Source of the DNA: Cellulomonas sp. Root485
GTDB lineage: Bacteria > Actinomycetota > Actinomycetes > Actinomycetales > Cellulomonadaceae
DNA: 64,000 nucleotides
Direction of reading: 5' to 3'
NCBI RefSeq assembly: GCF_001426705.1
Contig: NZ_LMFC01000003.1
Span: forward strand, 294,995-358,994
Position numbers and translations under genes: made by a program. This document shows positions 18,854 through 27,414 of this stretch, in pieces. Position 1 is the first letter of the stretch. Each line of letters opens with the position of its first letter. The notes beneath the pieces are model-generated. The model ran no database searches. It saw nothing but the letters and a program-made list of their open reading frames with translations, and was not told the origin of the DNA.

Positions 18854-20712
18854 TTGCGAGCCTCGTCCTCGTCGTCGACGATCTCGGCGTCCACGACGTC
18901 CTCGTCGGCCGTCGTGTCAGCCGCGGGCTGCTCGTCGGCCGGCGCGTTCGCCGCCATGTTGTCCGCCGAGTAGATCGCCTCGCCGATCTTCTGGCTCACC
19001 GCGAGCAGGGCCGAGTGCTTGGCCTTGACCTCGTCGATGTCGGTGCCCGCGAGCGCCGTCTTCAGCTCGGTGACGGCCGTCTTGACCTCGGTCGTGACGT
19101 CCTCGGGGAGCTTGTCCGCGTTGTCCGCCAGCAGCTTGTCGGTCGAGTAGGCCAGCTGCTCGGCGGTGTTGCGGGTCTCGGCCTCCTCGCGACGCGCCTT
19201 GTCCTCGGCGGCGTGCTCCTCGGCCTCGCGCACCATGCGCTCGATGTCCTCCTTGGGGAGGGCCGAGCCGCCGGTGATCGTCATCGACTGCTCCTTGTTG
19301 GTGCCGCGGTCCTTGGCGGACACGTGCACGATGCCGTTCGCGTCGATGTCGAACGTGACCTCGATCTGCGGCACACCACGCGGCGCCGGCGCGATCCCGG
19401 TGAGCTCGAACGTGCCGAGCGGCTTGTTGTCCCGCGCGAACTCACGCTCGCCCTGGAACACCTGGATCAGCACGGACGGCTGGTTGTCCTCGGCCGTGGA
19501 GAAGATCTCCGACCGCTTGGTGGGGATGGCCGTGTTGCGCTCGATGAGCTTGGTCATCACGCCGCCCTTGGTCTCGATGCCGAGGCTCAGCGGGGTGACG
19601 TCGATGAGCAGGACGTCCTTGCGGTCGCCCTTCATGACGCCCGCCTGCAGAGCGGCACCGACGGCGACGACCTCGTCCGGGTTGACGCCCTTGTTGGGCT
19701 CCTTGCCGCCCGTGAGCTCCTTGACGACCTCGGTGACCGCGGGCATGCGGGTCGAGCCGCCGACGAGCACGATGTGGTCGATCTCCGACAGCTTGATGCC
19801 CGCGTCGCGGATCACCGACTGGAACGGCGCCTTGGTGCGGTCGAGCAGGTCCTGCGTCATCTGCTGGAACTGCGCGCGCGTGAGCTTGGTGTCCAGGTGG
19901 ACCGGGCCGTTCTCGCTCATCGACAGGTACTGCAGCGAGATGTTGGTGCTCGTCGCGGACGAGAGCTCCTTCTTGGCCTGCTCCGCCGCCTCGCGCAGAC
20001 GCTGCACGGCGATCTTGTCCTTGGCCAGGTCGACGCCCGTGGAGTTCTTCACCTCGGAGACGAGGAAGTCGACGATCCGGTTGTCCCAGTCGTCGCCGCC
20101 GAGCCGGTTGTCACCGGACGTCGCGCGGACCTCGATCGTCGAGAAGCCGTCGTCGTCCTTGCCCACCTCGAGCAGGGACACGTCGAACGTGCCGCCACCG
20201 AGGTCGAAGACGAGGATGAGCTCGTCCTCCTTGCCGCGCTCCAGGCCGTAGGCGAGGGCGGCGGCGGTGGGCTCGTTGATGATGCGCAGGACGTTGAGGC
20301 CCGCGATGGCGCCCGCGTCCTTGGTGGCCTGGCGCTCGGCGTCGTTGAAGTACGCCGGGACCGTGATGACGGCCTCGGTGACGGGCTCGCCCAGGTAGGC
20401 CTCCGCGTCACGCTTCAGCTTGGAGAGCACCCGCGCGCTGATCTCCTGCGCGGTGTACTTCTTGTCGTCGACGGCCTGCGACCAGTCCGTACCCATGTGA
20501 CGCTTGACCGACGTGATGGTCCGGTCGACGTTGGTGACGGCCTGGCGCTTGGCGATCTCGCCGACCAGCACCTCGCCCGTCTTGGAGAACGCGACCACCG
20601 ACGGCGTCGTGCGCGACCCCTCGGCATTGGCGATGACCGTGGGCTCGCCGCCCTCGAGGACCGAGACCACCGAGTTGGTGGTACCGAGGTCGATGCCGAC
20701 TGCTCGTGCCAT
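18850..20712 (-). CDS. dnaK: Hsp70 chaperone DnaK
   Basis: 620 residues from ATG 20712, preceded by AAAGAAGG. ATPase-domain motifs [29 protein letters not shown] and VGGSTRMP are intact, followed by the [14 protein letters not shown] linker, the substrate-binding beta domain and a helical lid; the tail is acidic ([14 protein letters not shown]). DnaK folds nascent and heat-damaged proteins with GrpE and DnaJ and, in actinobacteria, also serves as co-repressor with HspR. First gene of the operon. Confidence 0.98.
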   Translation of the reverse strand: MARAVGIDLGTTNSVVSVLEGGEPTVIANAEGSRTTPSVVAFSKTGEVLVGEIAKRQAVTNVDRTITSVKRHMGTDWSQAVDDKKYTAQEISARVLSKLKRDAEAYLGEPVTEAVITVPAYFNDAERQATKDAGAIAGLNVLRIINEPTAAALAYGLERGKEDELILVFDLGGGTFDVSLLEVGKDDDGFSTIEVRATSGDNRLGGDDWDNRIVDFLVSEVKNSTGVDLAKDKIAVQRLREAAEQAKKELSSATSTNISLQYLSMSENGPVHLDTKLTRAQFQQMTQDLLDRTKAPFQSVIRDAGIKLSEIDHIVLVGGSTRMPAVTEVVKELTGGKEPNKGVNPDEVVAVGAALQAGVMKGDRKDVLLIDVTPLSLGIETKGGVMTKLIERNTAIPTKRSEIFSTAEDNQPSVLIQVFQGEREFARDNKPLGTFELTGIAPAPRGVPQIEVTFDIDANGIVHVSAKDRGTNKEQSMTITGGSALPKEDIERMVREAEEHAAEDKARREEAETRNTAEQLAYSTDKLLADNADKLPEDVTTEVKTAVTELKTALAGTDIDEVKAKHSALLAVSQKIGEAIYSADNMAANAPADEQPAADTTADEDVVDAEIVDDEDEARK

Positions 20713-20757
20713 GTGTGTGCCTTCTTTCGTGTCGTACTGGGGGTGTGTCGTCTCGCT

Positions 20758-20842
20758 CTTGAGTCCGGCTGGCTCAAGTCTGCGTCGGCTTGTCGCGCGA
20801 CGCAAACCCGAGGTGGGCGAACTTGAGTCTGTTGGGCTCAAC
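20758..20842 (-). promoter_or_regulatory. Two HAIR elements (HspR operators) upstream of dnaK
   Basis: The HAIR consensus is CTTGAGT-N7-ACTCAAG. Site 1 at 20758-20778 (CTTGAGT then GCTCAAG) and site 2 at 20822-20842 (CTTGAGT then GCTCAAC) fit with one and two mismatches. They lie 46-130 bp upstream of the dnaK start. Confidence 0.88.
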
Positions 20843-20958
20843 CTTGGGGAAGCGTCACGCATTCCCGACAGGGACACATGCCGCCTGCTGGCACCTGTGC
20901 GCGACGGGAGGCTCTACTGGTACCTAGCCGGCGGGCAGGATGGGCGCGGGAGGTGCAG

Positions 20959-21357
20959 GTGAGCGACATCGCGGACGTTCCACCCTCCGTTGTGAGCCGG
21001 CTCCGGATGATCTGCGGGGAGCTGCCCGAGTCGTATGAGGAGCCGGCGTGGATCGGCCTGCGGTGGCGGATTCGCCGGCGGACGTTCCTGCACGTCTACA
21101 CCACCGACGGGAGGCGGTCGGCGTACATCGATACGGACGATCCGGCCATCCTGATGACCTTCCGGGCGCCGCCCGGGGAGTTGGCCGCGCTGACGCATGT
21201 CGGCCCTCCGTTCTTCCGGGCCGACTGGGGTGTGAATGTCGTGGGAATGGTGCTGGACGACGAGACGGACTGGGTCGAGGTTGCCGAGCTGGTGACGGAC
21301 AGCTATCGAGTGCAGGCGCCCCGCCGCCTCGCGTTCCGGCTGAAGGCAGGTGGATGA
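20959..21357 (+). CDS. MmcQ/YjbR-family protein
   Basis: 132 residues from GTG 20959, with GGGAGG upstream; GTG 20953 is nearly as good. The family pattern is clear: ELPESYEEPAWIGLRWRIRRRTF near the N-terminus, then TFRAPPGELAALTHVGPPFF and a C-terminal tail ending RRLAFRLKAGG. These small proteins have a double-wing fold and are often called DNA-binding, but their role is not established. It is divergent from dnaK, so its promoter overlaps the HAIR region. Confidence 0.82.
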   Translation: MSDIADVPPSVVSRLRMICGELPESYEEPAWIGLRWRIRRRTFLHVYTTDGRRSAYIDTDDPAILMTFRAPPGELAALTHVGPPFFRADWGVNVVGMVLDDETDWVEVAELVTDSYRVQAPRRLAFRLKAGG

Positions 21358-21540
21358 ACCGCCGGATACCTCCCCACGGTTCCGCTTATCCAGCACCCTG
21401 ACCTGCGGCGGGACTTAGGCGTCCACACCGATGTCCACGTCCGTCACGTTGGACAACTCCTCGCCGTAGCGTCGGGGTGACCCAAGAGATGTACCTCACG
21501 GCGGGCGGCGAAGAGCAACTGTTCCCGGACGGCGCCTAGC

Positions 21541-21546
21541 TAGAGT
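21541..21546 (+). promoter_or_regulatory. -10 element TAGAGT of a leaderless promoter
   Basis: TAGAGT ends six bases before ATG 21553; there is no Shine-Dalgarno. The 195 bp between 21357 and 21553 contain no other recognisable feature. Confidence 0.55.
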
Positions 21547-21552
21547 CGCCAC

Positions 21553-22227
21553 ATGGCTTCCGACGACGCCGTCTTCCGGTCCGTGCCCGCGCCGGCGTCA
21601 TCGCCGACCGTCCCCTCGCCCAAGGTCGGTGGCCTCGAGGTCCGCTCCGTGACCAAGTCATACGGGCGGCGCCGCGTCCTGACGGACATCTCGTTCCACG
21701 TCCCCGCAGGACGGTCGCTGGCCGTCGTGGGAGCGAACGGCTGCGGCAAGTCGACCCTCTTGAAGGTCTGCGCCGGCCTCGTCTCGCCCGACCGCGGCAC
21801 GGTCCGCGTGCACGGCCGCCTCGGGTACTGCCCGCAGGAGATGGGGCTCGACGGGTTCCTCACCTCCGAGGACCACCTCGCGTGGTTCGGCCGCGGACGA
21901 GGGCTGTCCCGCCGGGCCGCGGTCGCCGAGGGCAGCAGGGTCGCGGCGGCGCTCGACTGGTCGGTCCCCCGCCGGCAGCAGGTCCGGCACCTGTCGGGCG
22001 GCACCCGGCAGAAGCTCAACGTCACGACGACGATGCTCTCCGACCCGGGCGTCGTGCTGCTCGACGAGCCCTATCAGGGCTTCGACCACGGCAGCTACCT
22101 GGACTTCTGGGGCCTCGTCGACCAGTGGTGCGACGAGGGCCGCGCGGTGGTCATCGTCACGCACATGCTGCACGAGCTGAACCGCGTCCACGACGTGCTC
22201 GACCTGTCCGGGACGGAGGTCGACTGA
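21553..22227 (+). CDS. ABC transporter ATP-binding protein
   Basis: 224 residues. Walker A GANGCGKST (~60), a compact Q-loop (CPQEMGLDGF), signature LSGGTRQKL (~145), Walker B VVLLDEPYQGFD and the H-loop THMLHEL are present, so it should hydrolyse ATP. Its short length and clean ABC fold resemble ATPases of small ABC-2 type exporters. It ends in a TGATG overlap with the permease gene. The substrate is unknown. Confidence 0.9.
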   Translation: MASDDAVFRSVPAPASSPTVPSPKVGGLEVRSVTKSYGRRRVLTDISFHVPAGRSLAVVGANGCGKSTLLKVCAGLVSPDRGTVRVHGRLGYCPQEMGLDGFLTSEDHLAWFGRGRGLSRRAAVAEGSRVAAALDWSVPRRQQVRHLSGGTRQKLNVTTTMLSDPGVVLLDEPYQGFDHGSYLDFWGLVDQWCDEGRAVVIVTHMLHELNRVHDVLDLSGTEVD

Positions 22228-22913
22228 TGCGTGGCCTCGCCGTGACCGCCCAGATGACCCTCCGTGACCTGCTCGGCCGTCGCACCGTGGTCCTGCTGCT
22301 CGTCCTCGTCCCGCTCGTCTTCTACGCCGCCCGCCGCGACGACTTCCAGGGGCAGGCCATCCGGTTCGCGAGCCTCGGCCTGGCGTGGGCAGTCAGCACC
22401 GTGGCGCTGTTCGCCACGAACAGCGTCCGCGCGCTCGAGCCGCGGCTCCGTCTCGCCGGGCACAGCAGCGTCGGGCTCTACCTGGGCAGGCTGACCTCCA
22501 CCGTGGGGCTGGGCGCGTTCGTCGCGGCGCTGTATGCCGTACTCGTCACGCTCGACCAGGAGACCGTGAACCCCTGGTCCGCCGTGCTCGCGCTTGTCGC
22601 GTCCGGGACTATCGCCGCGGTCCTGGGCCTGCTCGTCGGCGCGGTCATCCCCCGGGAACTCGAGGGCATGCTCGTTCTGATCACGATCGTGGGCCTGCAG
22701 ATGATCATCGACCCCACCAAAGCCGTCGCCGAGGCGCTCCCGCTGTGGTCCACTCGCGAGCTGGTCGGGCACGCCGTCGACGGTGTCGGGGACGTCGACG
22801 CCGCGATCGTGCACTGGGTCGCGTACGGCGTCGGCATGGCCGTCGTCGCCCTCGCGATCACCGCGGTGCGGCTGCGCCGGCGCCGGCACCTGGAGTACGT
22901 CGGCGCCGCGTGA
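22227..22913 (+). CDS. ABC transporter membrane protein
   Basis: 228 residues from ATG 22227, overlapping the ATPase stop. About six hydrophobic segments are visible (e.g. TVVLLLVLVPLVFYAA, LALVASGTIAAVLGLLVGAV, YGVGMAVVALAITAVRL). It is not a clear match to a named permease family, but the overlap and topology make it the membrane half of the upstream ATPase. The stretch 22914-23163 holds no convincing gene. Confidence 0.8.
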   Translation: MRGLAVTAQMTLRDLLGRRTVVLLLVLVPLVFYAARRDDFQGQAIRFASLGLAWAVSTVALFATNSVRALEPRLRLAGHSSVGLYLGRLTSTVGLGAFVAALYAVLVTLDQETVNPWSAVLALVASGTIAAVLGLLVGAVIPRELEGMLVLITIVGLQMIIDPTKAVAEALPLWSTRELVGHAVDGVGDVDAAIVHWVAYGVGMAVVALAITAVRLRRRRHLEYVGAA

Positions 22914-23163
22914 GCACTGCACCGGAGCCTCTGGCACCGCGTCGCCCGGCACGGGTGGCAAACGGCCCGTGACCGCACGCCTGGCCACCGTCGTCGTCGA
23001 TGCCGGCACCGGCAGCGGCACCGGTGTAGCGAGCGGTCGCCAGGTGTACCGCGTGCAGGTGCTCGGCCCGCGACTGCAGCTCCAGGCCATCAAGCATCAG
23101 GAGTCTCCGAGCTGAGGATTCGGACCCGTTGAGCCTGTTGCCGAGTTCGGTGAGAATTGCGCG

Positions 23164-23724
23164 ATGGGGCTGACCACCCGGATGCTGACGCCAGACACCT
23201 GGGACGACTTCGCTGCGCTCGTCGAGTCGAACAACGGTGTGTGGGGTGGCTGCTGGTGCATGGGATTCCATCCAGGCGGTTCCACCGGGACACGCCAGGG
23301 CAACCACGACGCCAAGCAGCAGCTCGTGCAGCAGGGTGCGGTGCACCAGGTACTGGTCTACGACGAGGAGAGATGCGTCGGCTGGTGTCAGTTCGGCACC
23401 CCGCCGGAGCTCCCCAACATCAAGAGCCGCCGCGCCTACGACGCTGAAGCGCAGGATCCGCCCGACTGGCGGATCGGCTGCATCTTCACCAACTCGAAGG
23501 ACCGCGGCAACGGGATCGCTGCGGCCGCCGTGCACGGGGCCCTGGAGGAGATCAAGCGCGCCGGCGGAGGGGTCGTCGAGGCGTATCCCGAACAGACGGC
23601 GGATCGACCCCCGCAGCGAGGCGCGTATCTCCACACCGGACCCGAAGAGCTGTATGCGCGGCATGGATTCGTGAGGGACCGGCGCATCGCCAAGTGGCGG
23701 TGGGTCATGCGCGCCACCCTCTGA
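23164..23724 (+). CDS. GNAT-family acetyltransferase
   Basis: 186 residues. The GNAT fold is seen in RIGCIFTNSKDRGNGIAAAA, where the acetyl-CoA loop (RGNGIA) sits, and in the C-terminal YARHGFVRDRRIAKWRWVMR. The N-terminal WGGCWCMGF motif recurs as SCWCQRF in the GNAT at 30251, so the two belong to the same subfamily. Substrate unknown. GAGAAT six bases before the ATG suggests a leaderless transcript. Confidence 0.82.
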   Translation: MGLTTRMLTPDTWDDFAALVESNNGVWGGCWCMGFHPGGSTGTRQGNHDAKQQLVQQGAVHQVLVYDEERCVGWCQFGTPPELPNIKSRRAYDAEAQDPPDWRIGCIFTNSKDRGNGIAAAAVHGALEEIKRAGGGVVEAYPEQTADRPPQRGAYLHTGPEELYARHGFVRDRRIAKWRWVMRATL

Positions 23725-24186
23725 CTCATGAGCAGCCCGTCCGTCAGAGCGTGGCAGCCGGAACCCCTTGCCAGAACCCACCGCACATGGACTTGGAGCC
23801 GAGCCGCCGACGGCACGGTTCTCGGTCCTGCACGAGGAAGTGGACACGTAGGCGAGACGCCGCTCGTCCACGCTGACGAGCGTGGCTTGAGGGGCCGTTT
23901 CAGGCACCTCCGTCGCCGCGGCGCCTGGCTGTCTCCACCCCGCACCTAATCGTTTGTGCCGATCGCACGTCCCACGAGCCCCGTGCCAAACTGGGCAGAT
24001 CCCGCCGTGTGAGCGCTCACATTGGCGGGACCTCATCGCCCAGGGACGTCACCGATCCCGAGCACGTCCGTACAGAGTGACCGCACGGCGCGCCGACCAG
24101 AGGTCGCAGGACGCGCTGACCACCGCAGTGCAGCGCCGCGCGCCCGGACGGTCGCGCCGCGCTGCCATCTCCAGGAGGCAGACGAC
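23725..24186. other. Intergenic region without a convincing gene
   Basis: This 462-bp gap contains short open frames whose sequences show no domain, start signal or coding character. Its one clear feature is the palindrome at 24009-24022. Confidence 0.6.
24009..24022 (+). promoter_or_regulatory. LacI-type palindrome upstream of the CE3-like esterase
   Basis: TGTGAGCGCTCACA is a perfect 14-bp palindrome with a central GCGC, two changes from the CebR box TGGGAGCGCTCCCA of cello-oligosaccharide-responsive repressors. It lies 165 bp upstream of the start codon. Confidence 0.6.
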
Positions 24187-25359
24187 ATGCACCGAATTGC
24201 CCGACGGCTGCTGCTCGCCGTCACGCTCTGCGTCGCACTGGCTGGAGGTGTCGTGGCCCCGGTCGGGCCCGCCTCCGCCGAGAGCAACGGGGGCACCCGC
24301 GTGATGCCCCTGGGCGACTCGATCACGGACGGCGTCGGGGTCTCCGGAGGCGGCGGCTACCGCGTCGGGCTCTGGCAACGGCTGGCGCAGAACGGCTACA
24401 CCACGGACTTCGTGGGGTCGGGCTACAACGGGCCGGCCAGTCTCGGGGACCACGACCACGAGGGGCACTCCGGCTGGCGGATCGACCAGGTCGACGCCAA
24501 CATCGTCAACTGGGTGCGCACGTACCAGCCGCGCACCGTGCTGCTGCACATCGGCACCAACGACATCACCCAGAACCGCGACCTGGCGAACGCACCCGCC
24601 CGGCTCGCGGCGGTCGTCGACAAGATCACGAGCACGTCCCCGCAGACCGACGTCTTCGTCGCGACCCTGATCCCGGTGTCGTTCGCCGACGCCAAGGTCC
24701 GGGCCTACAACGCCGCCATCCCCGGCATCGTGTCGAGCAGAGCCGCCGCCGGGAAGAAGGTGCACCTCGTCGACATGTACCAGGCGGTGAGCACCGCCGA
24801 CCTCCCCGACGGCGTGCACCCCAACGCGACGGGCTACGACAAGATGGCGGCCGCCTGGTTCGCCGCGCTGCGCGCCGTGCCGGGGAGCATCGGCAACCCG
24901 GCCGGGAACCCCGGGAACTCCGGTCCGGTGGACACCGCGGCCTGGTACTCGCTCGTCAACCGCAACAGCGGCAAGGCCATCGACGTGTACAACCTGTCCA
25001 CCGCAGACGGCGCACGCATCACACAGTGGTCCCGCAACACCGGCACCCAGCAGCAGTGGCAGTTCGTCAGCTCCGGCGACGGCTACTACCGGCTGAAGTC
25101 GCGGCTGTCGGGCAAGGTCCTCGACGTGACCGCGAAGTCCACCGCCGACGGTGCGGCGATCATCCAGTGGAGCGACAACAACGGTGCCAACCAGCAGTTC
25201 AGCATCCAGACGATCGACGGGTACATCCAGCTGATCAGCCGCAACAGCGGGAAGGCGGTCGAGGTGCAGGGTGCCTCCACCACCGACGGCGGGAACATCG
25301 TCCAGTACTCCGACTGGAACGGCTCCAACCAGCAGTGGCAGCTGGTCCGGGTGGGCTGA
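24187..25359 (+). CDS. Secreted SGNH esterase (CE3-like) with C-terminal ricin-type lectin domain
   Basis: 390 residues. A Sec signal peptide (1-35, ending PASAES) precedes an SGNH hydrolase domain with block I MPLGDSITDG (Ser ~43), block III GTNDI (~124) and block V DGVHPN (~208). This resembles CE3 acetylxylan esterases that deacetylate hemicellulose. Residues ~252-390 are a ricin B-like trefoil (CBM13) with three QxW/QxF repeats (QQQWQF, NQQFSI, NQQWQL). AGGAGG precedes the ATG. The exact polysaccharide is inferred. Confidence 0.9.
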   Translation: MHRIARRLLLAVTLCVALAGGVVAPVGPASAESNGGTRVMPLGDSITDGVGVSGGGGYRVGLWQRLAQNGYTTDFVGSGYNGPASLGDHDHEGHSGWRIDQVDANIVNWVRTYQPRTVLLHIGTNDITQNRDLANAPARLAAVVDKITSTSPQTDVFVATLIPVSFADAKVRAYNAAIPGIVSSRAAAGKKVHLVDMYQAVSTADLPDGVHPNATGYDKMAAAWFAALRAVPGSIGNPAGNPGNSGPVDTAAWYSLVNRNSGKAIDVYNLSTADGARITQWSRNTGTQQQWQFVSSGDGYYRLKSRLSGKVLDVTAKSTADGAAIIQWSDNNGANQQFSIQTIDGYIQLISRNSGKAVEVQGASTTDGGNIVQYSDWNGSNQQWQLVRVG

Positions 25360-25407
25360 CACCGGATCCGCGTCACCGCGGGCGGCGGCCGCGCGCCATC
25401 GTCTACC

Positions 25408-26145
25408 TCACCAGGGCTGGGCGCTCGTGTCGTCGCGGAAGGTGCCGGTCGGCCCGCCGTCGGGCAACGTGGCGAGGTCGAGGAAGACGGCGGCGCCCTG
25501 TTCGGGCGTGCGCGTCCCGCGGTGGCCGTTCAGGTCGGTCGCCACGTACCCGGGGCAGCCGGCGTTGACCAGGATCCCGGTCGCGGCGAGCTCCTTGGCG
25601 TACTGGATCGTGACGGCGTTGAGGTAGGTCTTCGTCGGCGAGTACGCGCCGGAGATCGGGCCGACGGCCTCGGCCTGGGCCGTCTGCAGGGTGAGCGACC
25701 CGACCGTGCTGGACACGTTGACGATGCGTGGCGACTCGCCTCGACGCAGCAGGGGCAGCATCGCGTTGGTGACCCGGATGACGCCGACGACGTTCGTGTC
25801 GACGACCCTCAGGACCTGGTCGGCGCTGACCTTGCTCGGCTCCTGCGGCACGCCACCGGTGATGGCCGCGTTGTTGACGAGCACGTCGAGGCCGCCCGTC
25901 TCCTCCAGCTGGGCAGCGGCCGCGGCGACGCTCGCGTCGTCGGTCACGTCGAGCGCGACCCCGAAGACGTCGAGCCCTTCGGCCCGGAGCTTCTGCACGG
26001 CGTCGTCCCGGCGACCGGTGTCGCGCGCACCGACGCCGACGCGGAACCCGAGCCGGGCCAGCCCAGCGGCGATCTCGTAGCCGATGCCCTTGTTGGCGCC
26101 GGTGACGAGCGCTGTCTTCTTCTTCGCGGTGCTGTTCTCGGTCAT
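25408..26145 (-). CDS. Short-chain dehydrogenase/reductase
   Basis: 245 residues from ATG 26145. The NAD(P)-binding TGANKGIGYEIA (~12), NNAAI (~92), Ser in VNVSSTVGS (~145) and YSPTK (~170) make a classical SDR with an intact catalytic tetrad. The substrate is unknown. It is divergent from a LysR regulator with a T-N11-A box between them, which suggests that regulator controls it. CACGAT six bases before the ATG suggests a leaderless mRNA. Confidence 0.9.
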   Translation of the reverse strand: MTENSTAKKKTALVTGANKGIGYEIAAGLARLGFRVGVGARDTGRRDDAVQKLRAEGLDVFGVALDVTDDASVAAAAAQLEETGGLDVLVNNAAITGGVPQEPSKVSADQVLRVVDTNVVGVIRVTNAMLPLLRRGESPRIVNVSSTVGSLTLQTAQAEAVGPISGAYSPTKTYLNAVTIQYAKELAATGILVNAGCPGYVATDLNGHRGTRTPEQGAAVFLDLATLPDGGPTGTFRDDTSAQPW

Positions 26146-26201
26146 GCGTCGATCGTGCTGTCGCCACGTCACGCTCTCCAACACCGATCAGGTGCGGCGC
26201 G

Positions 26202-26216
26202 ATACCGCAACGGTAT
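26202..26216. promoter_or_regulatory. LysR box in a divergent promoter region
   Basis: ATACCG and CGGTAT flank CAA, giving TACCGCAACGGTA, a canonical T-N11-A LysR site between the SDR and LysR genes. Confidence 0.65.
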
Positions 26217-26234
26217 GACGCGAGGCCAACCGCG

Positions 26235-26240
26235 TACGCT
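26235..26240 (+). promoter_or_regulatory. -10 element TACGCT of a leaderless promoter
   Basis: TACGCT ends six bases before GTG 26247, with no Shine-Dalgarno. Confidence 0.5.
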
Positions 26241-26246
26241 GCCCGT

Positions 26247-27149
26247 GTGGAGACCCGCGAGCTGCGCTACTTCATCGCCGTCGCCGAGGAGTCGCACGTC
26301 GGCCGGGCGGCCCAGCGCCTCGGGATGGCCCAACCTCCGCTGTCGCGGGCCATCGCCCGGCTCGAACGCCGGATCGGGGCTCACCTGTTCATCCGCTCTC
26401 CCCGCGGCATGACCCTCACGAGCGCCGGCCAGACCCTCCTGCGCGAGGGTCGGGCAGCTCTCGCTGCGGTCGAGGCCGCCGAGCGGCGTACCCGCCGCAC
26501 CATCGCGGCGGCCGGCCGGGCGTCCGTGGTGCTCACGGCCAAGGCGGGCGCGTCCAGCGAGCTGATGGCCGAGCTGCTCGACGCGTACGCCGCCGAACCG
26601 GATGCCGTCGACGTCGAGGTGGTGCTGAGCCCGCCGGGCCACCAAGGCCCCATGCTGCGCGACGGGCGCGCCGACGTCGCGATCCTACACCAGCCCTTCG
26701 ACGACATCAGCGGCTTCGACGTGGACCGGCTGAACGTCGAGGGCCAGGTCCTGATCCTGCCCGCCGACCATCCCGTGAGCCGCGTGACGTCGCTGACCGT
26801 CGCTGAGGCGACGTCGATCCCCGACCTTCCTCTGCCGCGTTGGCCTCGGCTCGACGGCACCTATCCCGACGGGCCAGGTCCCGAGCTGCGCGACCTGACA
26901 CAGGTGCTGCAGCTGGTGCGGCTCGGCCGCGCCGCGATCGTGATGCCGGAGTCGGCCCGCGTCAACGTGCGCGACGGACTGGCGGTCGTGCCGGTCTCCG
27001 ACGCTGCGCGGGTCACGACGGTCATCGCCTGGCCGCCGCAGAGCGTCTCGTCCGGCGTGGCCGGGTTGGTGCGCACCGCGTCGCGTCTGTACGGCGCGCC
27101 GCACGATCGACCGACAGCAGCAGGCACGGAGCGTGGGCCCGGCACCTGA
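26247..27149 (+). CDS. LysR-family transcriptional regulator
   Basis: 300 residues from GTG 26247. The N-terminal helix-turn-helix (ELRYFIAVAEESHVGRAAQR, then MAQPPLSRAIARLERRIG) is typical of LysR proteins, and the rest forms the periplasmic-binding-protein-like effector domain (VVLSPPGHQGPMLRDGRADVA region). The inducer is unknown. It probably controls the divergent SDR gene and itself through the LysR box. Confidence 0.92.
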   Translation: METRELRYFIAVAEESHVGRAAQRLGMAQPPLSRAIARLERRIGAHLFIRSPRGMTLTSAGQTLLREGRAALAAVEAAERRTRRTIAAAGRASVVLTAKAGASSELMAELLDAYAAEPDAVDVEVVLSPPGHQGPMLRDGRADVAILHQPFDDISGFDVDRLNVEGQVLILPADHPVSRVTSLTVAEATSIPDLPLPRWPRLDGTYPDGPGPELRDLTQVLQLVRLGRAAIVMPESARVNVRDGLAVVPVSDAARVTTVIAWPPQSVSSGVAGLVRTASRLYGAPHDRPTAAGTERGPGT

Positions 27150-27262
27150 CTGCCCCGCCCACCTGCGCGGAGACCCTGTCCCTCGGGCGTTCGCCCCCTC
27201 GACTGGTCGGTGCCCGTCGACGAGGTGCACGCGTTCTGGAACGAGCACGAACGACCGCGCTT

Positions 27263-27270
27263 AATCGATT
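27263..27270 (+). promoter_or_regulatory. Half-conserved LacI-type site upstream of GH9
   Basis: AATCGATT, within CTTAATCGATTCC, matches the AAnCGnTT core of LacI-family operators. It lies ~145 bp upstream of the GH9 start. The flanks are not symmetrical. Confidence 0.3.
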
Positions 27271-27414
27271 CCGACGCCCGGCGCCGGCCGGACAGGCCCG
27301 CATCCGGCCCTAGCGTGGCCCGAGCGCTCCCGCGACGGCCCGTGTCCCAGCGCCGGGACGGTGCCGTGCGTGGTGATCGCCGCCCACCACGTCGCCGCCC
27401 AGCAGAGGACTGCC

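Noticed and set aside
19015..20826. Plus-strand open frame of 603 codons opposite dnaK
   Set aside because: dnaK is certain on the minus strand; the mirror frame is low complexity.
22914..23163. Possible gene remnant downstream of the ABC permease
   Set aside because: Short open frames on both strands without family resemblance or start signals.
23728..23949. 73-codon open frame in the gap before the CE3-like gene
   Set aside because: No Shine-Dalgarno or -10 at the leaderless spacing; sequence is Arg/Ser-rich without a motif.
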